A DNA stretch of 8,636 nt from an uncultured Oscillospiraceae bacterium (GCA_900553525.1 USDZ01000062.1:1-8636); one strand, 5' to 3'; numbered from the stretch's first letter, positions 1 through 5,975 are shown. Notes: generated from the sequence alone by a model not told the origin. Program-made: numbers and translations.

Positions 1-141
1 GATATACCCCATGCGGGCCTGGGGCGTTTGTCTCGTGAGGCACGCCCAGCGGTTGACCTTGACACGCAGATCGACGTACAAATCCCGCAGGAGCTGTTCC
101 GACGCTTCCACGGTTCCCAATGTGTAGACAGAATCCGGCAT
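1..141 (-). CDS. N-terminal part of a possible MamI-like type II restriction endonuclease (runs off left edge)
   Basis: Only the first 47 codons are inside the window; the gene continues past position 1. The ATG at 141-139 is preceded by an AGGAGG-type ribosome binding site at about 148-153 with good spacing, and a near-consensus promoter lies at 196-224, so this is a real gene start. The visible protein begins MPDSVYTLGTVEASEQ and contains the segments LLRDLYVDLRVKVNRW and TRQTPQARMGYI. From memory this opening resembles the MamI family of type II restriction enzymes (a GATNNNNATC cutter), in which a conserved Q-A-R-M-G-Y segment sits near the N-terminus. That is recognition without alignment, and the catalytic part is outside the window. 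If correct, a partner methyltransferase would be expected to the left. Otherwise it is a conserved protein of unknown function. The CDS itself is well supported; the function is weak. Confidence 0.7.
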   Translation of the reverse strand, partial: MPDSVYTLGTVEASEQLLRDLYVDLRVKVNRWACLTRQTPQARMGYI

Positions 142-195
142 GGCGGCCCTCCTGATTTTATACGGATATATTTCCCTTGATTTCCCGTTTTTTCC

Positions 196-224
196 AGTAT
201 AAAGGATTTTATCTGCCGAGTCAA
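196..224 (-). promoter_or_regulatory. SigA-type promoter for the left-edge gene
   Basis: On the minus strand TTGACT (224-219) is followed by a 17-nt spacer and TATACT (201-196). Both boxes are one base from consensus and the spacing is ideal. The start point would fall near 189, giving a leader of about 48 nt before the ATG at 141. The -35 box overlaps the stop codon of the doubtful frame at 221-571. Confidence 0.75.
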
Positions 225-571
225 GCCGGTGTCCAATCCCGGGAAGCCCGGTATCCCAAAGAAAGCCGCCGTCCCTTCATCTGCAGCGGCGCCATTTCCA
301 AAATAAAGAAGGAGCACCATACGATCATCAACCCAACCACGGCCACAATCCCGCCGGATACCATATCCTTATAGCTGCTTGCCTTTTCCCGCCTGCACTT
401 TGCCTTAAATTCTTTTTTCCATTCGCTTTTAAAACAGAATTCGTGGTCATAGTGAGTAATATCAGAAAAAAAGGAGACCGCCCATATGGGCGGAATATTC
501 GCCGCAACATATTGAAACCAAGCCCATTTGTCTATATAATGATGTCCGAGAGAAGACAAAAGCGTTTTCAC
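221..571 (-). CDS. Doubtful small single-span membrane protein or gene remnant
   Basis: An open frame of up to 116 codons ends at 221. Its C-terminal two thirds look protein-like: a charged stretch (EWKKEFKAKCRREKASS) leads into a hydrophobic segment (GGIVAVVGLMIVWCSFFIL) long enough for one membrane span, then a short basic tail. The N-terminal part is not convincing. The only upstream start is a GTG at 571 with no good ribosome binding site, it crosses the ttcA promoter, and the frame reads through the palindrome at 478-493. Internal ATG codons lie at or beyond the edge of the hydrophobic segment. I do not recognise the protein. It may be a short gene with an unusual start, the 3' remnant of a decayed gene, or chance. 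Confidence 0.3.
   Translation of the reverse strand: MKTLLSSLGHHYIDKWAWFQYVAANIPPIWAVSFFSDITHYDHEFCFKSEWKKEFKAKCRREKASSYKDMVSGGIVAVVGLMIVWCSFFILEMAPLQMKGRRLSLGYRASRDWTPA
478..503. promoter_or_regulatory. GC-rich palindrome upstream of the ttcA promoter (operator or hairpin)
   Basis: CCGCCCATATGGGCGG at 478-493 is a perfect 16-bp palindrome. It overlaps a second, slightly imperfect dyad, GGCGGAATATTCGCC, at 489-503. The pair ends 8 bp before the -35 box of the ttcA promoter, where an operator could sit. Read on the minus strand, the first dyad is followed five bases later by a run of T (complement of 466-472), so it could instead act as a weak terminator for leftward transcription. Confidence 0.4.
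512..540 (+). promoter_or_regulatory. SigA-type promoter of ttcA
   Basis: TTGAAA (512-517), a 17-nt spacer and a perfect TATAAT (535-540). The predicted start point near 547 leaves a leader of about 55 nt before the ATG at 602, which supports that start over longer in-frame extensions reaching back to 443. Confidence 0.8.
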
Positions 572-601
572 CTTTGTATCTTAATCGGCGGGAGGAGACG
601 G

Positions 602-1330
602 ATGGGAGACGCATTGTTGTCCCGGATGCAGGCGGCCATATACCGCTACGGCATGATCGAGCCGGGAGACCGGGTGGCCGTCGGAGTTTCAGGGGGCAAG
701 GACAGTGTGGCGCTGCTGTCCCTGCTGGCCGCCTTCCGCGATTTTTCCCAGGTGCCTTTTTCCCTTGCAGCGGTCACGCTGGATCCGGGATTCGGAGGGG
801 TGGAAGGCGATTACCATGAAATAGCGGCCCTGTGCGAACGGTTGGAGGTGCCCTATCTCCTCCGCCGCACCCGCATCTATTCGACGGTGTTCCTCGAACG
901 TCAGGAAAAAAATCCCTGCAGCCTGTGCGCCCGGCTTCGGCGCGGCGCGCTGCATCAGGCCGCTCAGGACATGGGCTGCCATGTGGTGGCCCTCGGGCAT
1001 CATCAGGACGACGCGGCCCAGACCTTTTTAATGAATCTGCTGGGGGAGGGAAAACTCGGCTGCTTTTCCCCCAAAACCGTGCTCGACCGCCGGGGGCTGA
1101 TCCTGATCCGGCCCCTCGTTTTTTTGGAGGAACGGGAAATCGCGGCTTATGTCCGGCGAAAAAATCTGCCGGTGGTGGCGTCCCGCTGTCCCGTGGACGG
1201 CCACACCCGCCGGGAAGAGATGGAACGCCTGCTGCAGGATTTGTCCGAACGGTACGGCCCTTTGAAACCCCGGATCGTCCGGGCGATGCAGAACGCTCAT
1301 CTGGACGGCTGGGGCGAAAAGGAGGAATAA
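602..1330 (+). CDS. ttcA: TtcA-like tRNA 2-thiocytidine biosynthesis protein (PP-loop ATPase)
   Basis: A 242-residue cytoplasmic enzyme of the TtcA/TilS PP-loop superfamily. TtcA adenylates cytidine 32 of certain tRNAs and replaces the oxygen with sulfur using an oxygen-sensitive iron-sulfur cluster. Visible features: the PP-loop SGGKDS (residues 30-35); the pair C106-x-x-C109 in NPCSLCARLRRG, which matches the CxxC-RLRRG signature of E. coli TtcA; ALGHHQDD (130-137), typical of the family; and a third cysteine, C196, in SRCPVDG at the place where TtcA supplies its third cluster ligand. The start is fixed by GGAGGAG at 591-597 and by the promoter at 512-540. It is shorter than E. coli TtcA (about 310 residues), mainly at the ends, as in many Clostridia homologues. 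It is the only rightward gene and stands alone, convergent with yitT. The exact substrate (C32 or another position) cannot be read from sequence. Confidence 0.9.
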   Translation: MGDALLSRMQAAIYRYGMIEPGDRVAVGVSGGKDSVALLSLLAAFRDFSQVPFSLAAVTLDPGFGGVEGDYHEIAALCERLEVPYLLRRTRIYSTVFLERQEKNPCSLCARLRRGALHQAAQDMGCHVVALGHHQDDAAQTFLMNLLGEGKLGCFSPKTVLDRRGLILIRPLVFLEEREIAAYVRRKNLPVVASRCPVDGHTRREEMERLLQDLSERYGPLKPRIVRAMQNAHLDGWGEKEE

Positions 1331-1425
1331 GGCCGGCGCCTTCCCGCTCAAAATCCTTTTGAACATTCGGGGGCCTCCCCGCTTCCCTGGACGGCCAGGA
1401 CCCCTCCTGCCGGATATAGGCCGGC

Positions 1426-2307
1426 TCAGTCGTTGGGTCTCTGGTAGAAGTTTCCGGAAACCTGGTCGGTTTTCAGGATATTCACAAAGGCGTGGGGATC
1501 GATCTGCCGCACCTTGCGGGTGATGGTTTTGACCTGATCCCCCGCAATAACGGAATAAATCATGGAGCGGGGCTGCCCGCCCCACAGACCGGTGCCATGG
1601 AACAAGGTGGCGCCGTGATGGGTGGCATCCTTAATCTGCTCATAGATCTCCTCGGATTTATCCGAGATAATGAACAGGGTGGTGCGTTTATAGCGCGGAT
1701 TGAGCAGATGGACCACCTGAGTGGAGGCATATTGAAACAAAATGGAATACAGGGCTTTGTCCCAACCAAAGAGGAATCCCGCGATCACCAGCAGCACAGC
1801 GTTGCCGAGCAGGACATAATTCCACGCATCCACGCCCAGCCGTTCCGACACCGCCACCGCAATAAAATCGGTGCCGCCACTTGTCGCGCGGCCGAGCAGA
1901 CAAAGACTGATGGCAAAGCCGTTGATAATCCCCCCGAATATGCAGATGAGCAGCACGTCGTTGGTGATGGGGATTGCCGGAAGGACATCGGTCAATACGC
2001 TGGTCAGCACGATCATCAGGCAGGAATACAGGGTGAACCGCTTGCCGATCAGCCGGAAACTGATAACGGCGGGCAGGGCGTTCAGAAGAAAATTGATCAG
2101 GGAAAAAGGCAGCGCAATGCCCCCGAACTGCTCGGCGCTGCGCTGGATGAGCAGCGTCAGCCCATTGAATCCCCCCGGGAACAGGCCGCCGGCATCGACA
2201 AAGCTGTTGATGTTCAAAGCCATGATGACCGAGGCGGCGATGATCAGGGCAAGCCTCAGCGCATGCTGCCGGATCGAATTCTTCCACGTTGTATCAGGCC
2301 GCTCCAT
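1426..2307 (-). CDS. YitT/DUF161 family integral membrane protein with C-terminal DUF2179 domain
   Basis: A 293-residue protein with the YitT-family layout: about five hydrophobic spans (roughly residues 16-35, 65-85, 92-110, 116-139 and 165-181), then a soluble C-terminal DUF2179 domain (about 210-285). Family hallmarks seen are GGLFPGGFNGLTLL near residue 40, GRATSGGTDFIAVAVSERLG near 139, and in the tail HGTGLWGGQPRSMIYSVI and IDPHAFVNI. The family is widespread and multi-copy in Bacillota. Its transported substrate or signal is not established, so no function is assigned. The ATG at 2307 has a moderate GGGGGA ribosome binding site at 2315-2320 with a 6-nt gap, and an extended -10 promoter sits at 2358-2366. 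It converges with ttcA across a 95-bp gap that holds only short GC-rich hairpins (for example 1409-1425) and no clear T-tract terminator. Confidence 0.92.
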   Translation of the reverse strand: MERPDTTWKNSIRQHALRLALIIAASVIMALNINSFVDAGGLFPGGFNGLTLLIQRSAEQFGGIALPFSLINFLLNALPAVISFRLIGKRFTLYSCLMIVLTSVLTDVLPAIPITNDVLLICIFGGIINGFAISLCLLGRATSGGTDFIAVAVSERLGVDAWNYVLLGNAVLLVIAGFLFGWDKALYSILFQYASTQVVHLLNPRYKRTTLFIISDKSEEIYEQIKDATHHGATLFHGTGLWGGQPRSMIYSVIAGDQVKTITRKVRQIDPHAFVNILKTDQVSGNFYQRPND

Positions 2308-2344
2308 GGGTAATTCCCCCGTTTCAGTCGGATTTCGGGTACAG

Positions 2345-2384
2345 CTCCCTCTATCCCATTATAGCACGGATCGGTCAGAGGGAG
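2345..2384. promoter_or_regulatory. Inverted repeat flanking the -10 box of the yitT promoter
   Basis: CTCCCTCT (2345-2352) and AGAGGGAG (2377-2384) are perfect 8-bp inverted repeats 24 bp apart. Just outside them GTAC occurs on both sides (2339-2342 and 2384-2387), offset by two bases on the left. The extended -10 box lies between the arms, so a repressor bound to both would cover the promoter. The inverted repeat is seen directly; the operator role is inferred. Confidence 0.4.
2358..2366 (-). promoter_or_regulatory. Extended -10 promoter of the YitT-family gene
   Basis: The minus strand reads TGCTATAAT, a perfect extended -10 element (TG-n-TATAAT). No good -35 box lies 16-18 nt upstream, as is common for extended -10 promoters. 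The start point would be near 2351, about 44 nt before the ATG at 2307. Confidence 0.65.
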
Positions 2385-2490
2385 TACTACCGGACGGGAA
2401 AATGTATGCCCATTCCCTTTGCGATGCTGGCAGTCATCACCCGGACCGAAATGTCAATTGATGCATAGGCAAAATTTTAACGCGGTATCT

Positions 2491-2524
2491 AAAAAACGGC
2501 TGGAAGGCAATGCCTTCCAGCCGT
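2491..2524 (-). terminator. Intrinsic terminator of the M23 peptidase gene
   Basis: Positions 2496-2524 form a near-perfect hairpin: ACGGCTGGAAGGCA, one central base, then its exact reverse complement, a stem of up to 14 bp. On the minus strand the stem is followed directly by six T residues (complement of 2491-2496). It lies about 50 bp past the stop codon at 2575, in the right orientation. Confidence 0.93.
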
Positions 2525-2574
2525 CCGATTATCCGTGGGATTTGTGTGGTCATACCGCCCGACGAAACGATGGT

Positions 2575-4182
2575 TTAGCGATCGACATAATTCAGCGGAT
2601 TGACCCTATTACCGTTTTTGATGATTTCAAAATGCAGATGGGCGCCGTAACTGTTTCCAGTATTACCGACATTCGCAATATATTCCCCCTGTGCCACCCG
2701 CTGGCCCACTTTCACCTTTAAGGCACTGCAATGGGCGTACCGGGTTTTGAAGCCATTGCCGTGATCGATCAGCACATAATAGCCGTAGCTGTAATGCCAT
2801 CCGGCCTCGACCACCTTACCGCCGTCGGAAGCGATGATCGGCTTGCCGTTGACCCGGCCGTTGGAAATGTCGATCGCGCCATGGATGTCGCCCCAGCGGG
2901 AGCCGAAATACGAACTGATCTGCTTGGTGGCGGGAAGAGGCCAGACAAAGGTGCCGGTGGCCTTGCCGTCGCCGGCGACGGAGCTCTCGTTGTACTTCTT
3001 GCCCCCCACCGCGATGACTTCATTGACCGGTTCCTTCACCACCGAGGTGGAAACCACCGTGCGGGACTGCTCTACCCCATCGATCGAGACAACCTCCTCC
3101 GTGACCGACTGCACGCCTTCCACTCCCTTGGTCTTGACCGAACGGTAGCCGAGCAGTTGGGAAGCCACTTCTTCGGTAGTGGAGGTATAGGGAATCGGCT
3201 CCTCGTGTGTGACATATGACACCACCCGGACCGGAAGCTGCCGCAGATAGCCGTCCATGGTCTCGGTCCCGACCAGGGCCGACACCGGATACAAGCCGTC
3301 CACAATCTGCAGGTCCTGGACAAAAGAGGCGCTGTTTTCTTCCGAGCCATTCAGCCGTTCTTCCAGCACGGTCTGCATCGCGTCTTCTAAAAAGGTGCGC
3401 GACGGAATCGCTCCGACGAATTCCCCGTCCACATAAAGCCCCGAACTCTGGGACAGATTGTCCTCGTTGATATCGAGAATGCGGTCGCAGACGGTGGCCT
3501 CATCCACAATCTCGTCTTTGTTGACCAGCGTAAGGGTCAGCTTGGGCACCCGTTCCACGCTGAAGGAATTGTCGGCGTTGATCACACGGCCGGACGCCAA
3601 AGAGGCGGCCGCATCATAAACCGATTCGTCCGCGATATAGCCGAGTGTCTGACCGTCGTATTCCAACGCGAGCGCAAAGGTCGCATTGCTCCAGAACTGC
3701 AAGGTCAAGACCAGCACCATCACCGCGGCAGCCGGCGCCAACAGATTGAAGCTGCTGACCAGCGCCCGGCGGTGGCGGCGGAAGCCCTTGACCGGCAGAC
3801 GCAGCGCCACCGGTATCACCCTCAGGGGATGCACCCGATACGCCGCTTTCAGTTCGCGGCCGGCGAGGACAAAGCCCTCGCGGATCCGGCCGAGTTCCCG
3901 CCGCATCGTACGCAGATGACGGAGAACCAGCTTATCCACGGCCCGGTATACCAGACGGCCCGTCGGACGGAACAGACGGCCCAGGGCGCGGCCGATCCGC
4001 CGGCCTGTCAGCAGGGTACGCACCCCCACCGCGTAACACAGGACATAGCCCATATGGGCCGCCTTCCCCATCGCGTGGGGCAGAACGGCGGTGATCCACC
4101 GGACAGCGGCGGACCACAAAGGACCCGCCGCGGTTTTTATTTTGTTTGCGGCGTCGGCGAGCCGCTTGCCGAGAGTCGTCAT
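2575..4182 (-). CDS. Membrane-anchored G5 domain / M23 peptidoglycan endopeptidase
   Basis: A 535-residue cell-wall hydrolase, counting from the ATG at 4182. Order of parts: a very basic N-terminal region (residues 1-142, about 31 Arg/Lys against about 5 Asp/Glu); one membrane span (about 145-165, LLAPAAAVMVLVLTLQFW); an extracellular linker domain (about 170-315); a G5 domain (about 320-395, ending in EPVNEVIAVGGKK); and a C-terminal M23/LytM domain (about 411-532). M23 zinc and catalytic residues are present: H434 and D438 in IHGAIDIS, H484 in RYAHCS, and H515/H517 in HLHFEI. Known M23 enzymes cut peptide cross-links in peptidoglycan, and G5 domains bind sugars or peptidoglycan. The topology puts the catalytic domain outside the cell. 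An in-frame GTG at 4221 would add 13 residues but has no ribosome binding site. The ATG at 4182 has AAGGAAG at 4195-4201, with a rather long 12-nt gap, so the start is likely but not certain. The gene has its own promoter and terminator and is therefore monocistronic. Confidence 0.93.
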   Translation of the reverse strand: MTTLGKRLADAANKIKTAAGPLWSAAVRWITAVLPHAMGKAAHMGYVLCYAVGVRTLLTGRRIGRALGRLFRPTGRLVYRAVDKLVLRHLRTMRRELGRIREGFVLAGRELKAAYRVHPLRVIPVALRLPVKGFRRHRRALVSSFNLLAPAAAVMVLVLTLQFWSNATFALALEYDGQTLGYIADESVYDAAASLASGRVINADNSFSVERVPKLTLTLVNKDEIVDEATVCDRILDINEDNLSQSSGLYVDGEFVGAIPSRTFLEDAMQTVLEERLNGSEENSASFVQDLQIVDGLYPVSALVGTETMDGYLRQLPVRVVSYVTHEEPIPYTSTTEEVASQLLGYRSVKTKGVEGVQSVTEEVVSIDGVEQSRTVVSTSVVKEPVNEVIAVGGKKYNESSVAGDGKATGTFVWPLPATKQISSYFGSRWGDIHGAIDISNGRVNGKPIIASDGGKVVEAGWHYSYGYYVLIDHGNGFKTRYAHCSALKVKVGQRVAQGEYIANVGNTGNSYGAHLHFEIIKNGNRVNPLNYVDR

Positions 4183-4303
4183 GAAAAGGGAACACTTCCT
4201 TACATTCAGCGTCCCGGGCACCGTGCGGGGAGTCCGGGCTCGTGATGGATCGGAAAAAGCCGGGGCCTGTCCAGTCCTATCATGGAAAGAAAAGGATTAC
4301 AAT

Positions 4304-4344
4304 TTTGTAACATCTTGAGTTTATTATACTCAGAATGTTACAAA
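4304..4344. promoter_or_regulatory. 41-bp dyad centred on the -10 box of the M23 gene
   Basis: Left arm 4304-4320 and right arm 4328-4344 are 17-bp inverted repeats matching at 15 positions, separated by TTATTAT. The outer ten bases (TTTGTAACAT / ATGTTACAAA) are identical, as are the inner five (TGAGT / ACTCA). The -10 hexamer sits at the exact centre and the right arm fills the promoter spacer. A further TTACAA-type half-site lies alongside at 4300-4310. It looks like an operator for a dimeric or tetrameric repressor, or a spacer-distorting activator site. No regulator family is assigned. Confidence 0.55.
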
Positions 4345-4351
4345 CTTGCAA
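4323..4351 (-). promoter_or_regulatory. SigA-type promoter of the M23 peptidase gene
   Basis: On the minus strand TTGCAA (4351-4346), a 17-nt spacer and a perfect TATAAT (4328-4323). The start point near 4316 gives a leader of about 134 nt to the ATG at 4182, long enough for post-transcriptional control. I could not match the leader to a known riboswitch. The -10 box lies at the centre of the dyad at 4304-4344. Confidence 0.8.
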
Positions 4352-4425
4352 CCCTTTTACAGGATGTTTGTCTATTTTGCCCTTTTGTTTCTAAATAATA
4401 CAATTAAATATAGTCAATATTCACA

Positions 4426-4890
4426 TTAATTCGTCGCAGAATAGGAAAGATCTTCCTCCGCCCAGTTTTCCAGCCGTCTCACCATGGCGGCGGCATACCG
4501 GCGGGCGCCGTCCAGATCATGTTCTCGGAAATTGCCGCATTCCGCCGCCGTCGCGCCGGGAATGTCCCCTTCAAAACCGGCGATAAAGGCCAGGGCCTCC
4601 CGGGTCAGCGCGATTCCCTGCCGGTGGGAAAGCCCTCTCGTGAGAAAATAAAATCCGGTGCGGCATCCCATCGGGCCGAAATAGACCACGCCGTCCGCCA
4701 GGGCGCTGTTGCGCACATAGGTGGCAAAGAGATGCTCGATGGTGTGCATCACGGCGCAGGGCAGAAAGGGCGGCGTGTTGGGGCGGATGAAGCGCAGGTC
4801 ATATGTCGTCACATCCCCGTCGGTGCGGGAGAGATAAAGGCCGGGGGTGAGGGTGGTGTGATCCACCTCGAAACTCGCGATCCGTTTCAT
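4426..4890 (-). CDS. luxS: S-ribosylhomocysteine lyase LuxS
   Basis: A 154-residue cytoplasmic enzyme of usual LuxS length. It splits S-ribosylhomocysteine into homocysteine and 4,5-dihydroxy-2,3-pentanedione, the precursor of autoinducer-2, as part of the activated methyl cycle. Metal ligands are H49 and H53 in MHTIEHLF and C118 in AECGNFREHDLDGAR. E52 is the general base and C76 in GPMGCRTGFYFLTRG is the catalytic cysteine. All expected residues are present, so it should be active. The ATG at 4890 follows AAGGAG at 4900-4905; an in-frame ATG at 4941 would add 17 residues unlike the family and has no ribosome binding site. The nucleosidase (pfs/mtnN) that supplies the substrate is not in the window. 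The gene is 68 bp downstream of the phospholipase-like gene with a possible promoter in the gap. No clear terminator follows. Confidence 0.97.
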   Translation of the reverse strand: MKRIASFEVDHTTLTPGLYLSRTDGDVTTYDLRFIRPNTPPFLPCAVMHTIEHLFATYVRNSALADGVVYFGPMGCRTGFYFLTRGLSHRQGIALTREALAFIAGFEGDIPGATAAECGNFREHDLDGARRYAAAMVRRLENWAEEDLSYSATN

Positions 4891-4912
4891 GCGCCTCGTC
4901 TCCTTTATTCCT

Positions 4913-4941
4913 ATTTTACTATATTCTACATAATTCGTCAT
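4913..4941 (-). promoter_or_regulatory. Possible luxS promoter
   Basis: On the minus strand ATGACG (4941-4936), a 17-nt spacer and TAAAAT (4918-4913). The start point would fall at about 4906, immediately before the ribosome binding site, leaving a very short leader. The same ATGACG -35 hexamer occurs in the promoter of the preceding gene. luxS could alternatively be co-transcribed with that gene. Confidence 0.4.
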
Positions 4942-4958
4942 CCGTCACCGTCCGGATC

Positions 4959-5915
4959 TCAAAGGCGGACCTCATACACGCCGGGCAGATCGCTCGCGAA
5001 TCCCCGGTCTTGTGTAATATCCGCCATGGACGCGCCGGAAGGCAGGGAATCTAGAAACGCCAAGATCATATCGGTCGCCTCACAGGCGGCCAGATCGTAC
5101 AGGTCAAAGAAACTGTCGGTGCTTTCATACGCCGTGTCAAACGGATTCACCCAACGGGCATGGCTTTCATTGGCGTAATCCCAGTCGCCCGTATCCGCCG
5201 GCCGCATCAAAGAGGAAGCGAACGCCCCTTTTCGGGCCAATTTCTCCACCGGGGCGAGCAGCAGCCGCTGTTTGAGCAGGGTCCGATCGGTCATCAGCGA
5301 GACTACACGGCGCATGTCCCGCGGAGCGAGGGCGATCTGTCTCGCCTGGGCATCGGGACGCCCAAGCAGGCGGGCGAAAACCGGCTGGTAAAGACGGCCT
5401 ATGGCCATCCATTCCTCAGCCGGCCCGGCCGGAACGACGGACGTGAGCTTAAAATCCCGCATCAACCGTCCGGTCTCGCGCCGCAGGGTGATGGTATCCA
5501 GCGCGCTTTCAATCCGGAAATGATACTGATGGGCGGTCGTCCCATACCGCGGCTGCTCCCGCCGCAGCTCTTCCTGCCAGTAATAGACGAAGGGATGGGC
5601 CGCGCGGTCGAGCGCGTAATGGCAGAAAAATCCCTCAACATATCCAATCATGGCGGCGCGGTCCTCCGCCGAAGCGTGGTTGATCCCCGAACGAAAGGCC
5701 TCAAACAATTTGGCCGGGCTGATCTTGTGCAGCAGGCTCCCCTGTTTGGCGAAGCTGGCCCCCGGCTCCCAGGGCAGCACCCGGTGAAAAAAGAACAGGT
5801 CGGGGCCTTGGGCGCCCACCACCGCCATATCTCGATCCTCGGGCTCGACACCCGCTTTTTTTAATTTGGAAAACACTCTTTGGGCGAACAGGTAATGTGC
5901 AATCATCGCAGGCAT
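4959..5915 (-). CDS. Zinc-dependent phospholipase C-family protein
   Basis: A 318-residue protein with the pattern of the zinc-dependent phospholipase C / S1-P1-like fold (Pfam Zn_dep_PLPC): H7 near the N-terminus (MIAHYLFAQ), D39 in VVGAQGPDLFFFH, H63, then H99, D103 and H107 in FFCHYALDRAAHP, and H129, H132 and E136 in AHQYHFRIESALD. These are the kinds of residues that hold the tri-zinc site in clostridial alpha-toxin relatives. Unlike secreted phospholipases it has no signal peptide and no obvious C-terminal lipid-binding domain, so it is probably cytoplasmic and its substrate is unknown. Start choice: the ribosome binding site AGGGAGGA (5922-5929) abuts an ATG at 5921, too close, but lies 6 nt from the ATG at 5915, which is preferred. 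A promoter is at 5947-5975. It is upstream of luxS on the same strand. Confidence 0.88.
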   Translation of the reverse strand: MPAMIAHYLFAQRVFSKLKKAGVEPEDRDMAVVGAQGPDLFFFHRVLPWEPGASFAKQGSLLHKISPAKLFEAFRSGINHASAEDRAAMIGYVEGFFCHYALDRAAHPFVYYWQEELRREQPRYGTTAHQYHFRIESALDTITLRRETGRLMRDFKLTSVVPAGPAEEWMAIGRLYQPVFARLLGRPDAQARQIALAPRDMRRVVSLMTDRTLLKQRLLLAPVEKLARKGAFASSLMRPADTGDWDYANESHARWVNPFDTAYESTDSFFDLYDLAACEATDMILAFLDSLPSGASMADITQDRGFASDLPGVYEVRL

Positions 5916-5946
5916 GTCCATTCCTCCCTCGGACTTCAATAGGATT

Positions 5947-5975
5947 ATTATACAGCATTTGCGGCGGCCCGTCAT
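5947..5975 (-). promoter_or_regulatory. Promoter of the phospholipase C-like gene
   Basis: On the minus strand ATGACG (5975-5970, four of six matches to TTGACA), a 17-nt spacer and a perfect TATAAT (5952-5947). The start point near 5940 gives a leader of about 25 nt to the ATG at 5915. It lies in the gap after the pseudouridine synthase gene, where no clear terminator is seen. Confidence 0.65.

Noticed and set aside
471..515. Nine-codon leader peptide (ATG 486-488, TGA 513-515) with AAGGAG at 471-476
   Set aside because: The ribosome binding site spacing is good, but the frame lies upstream of the ttcA transcript start and no promoter was found before it; probably chance.
832..1362. Second plus-strand frame inside ttcA
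   Set aside because: Its product is low-complexity Pro/Arg/Gly; the overlapping TtcA frame carries all catalytic motifs.
1331..1425. Bidirectional terminator between ttcA and the YitT-family gene
   Set aside because: Several short stems exist (for example 1349-1363 and 1409-1425), but none combines a strong stem with a T-tract on either strand.
1492..2313. Long plus-strand open frame opposite the YitT-family gene
   Set aside because: It mirrors the minus-strand gene, has no recognisable domain, is Gln/Gly/Asp-rich as antisense frames in GC-rich DNA are, and the minus-strand product matches a known family throughout.
4182..4221. Longer M23 protein from the GTG at 4221
   Set aside because: There is no ribosome binding site before the GTG, while AAGGAAG lies between it and the ATG at 4182.
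4182..4316. ydaO (c-di-AMP) riboswitch in the M23 leader
   Set aside because: It was considered because such riboswitches precede cell-wall hydrolases, but the conserved sequence blocks are not visible.
4304..4362. WalR (YycF) box controlling the M23 gene
   Set aside because: TGTAAA/TGTAAC half-sites occur, but the required direct repeat with 5-bp spacing only matches four of six bases in its second half.
4345..4425. Terminator after luxS
   Set aside because: The stretch is AT-rich but has no GC stem followed by a T-run on the minus strand.
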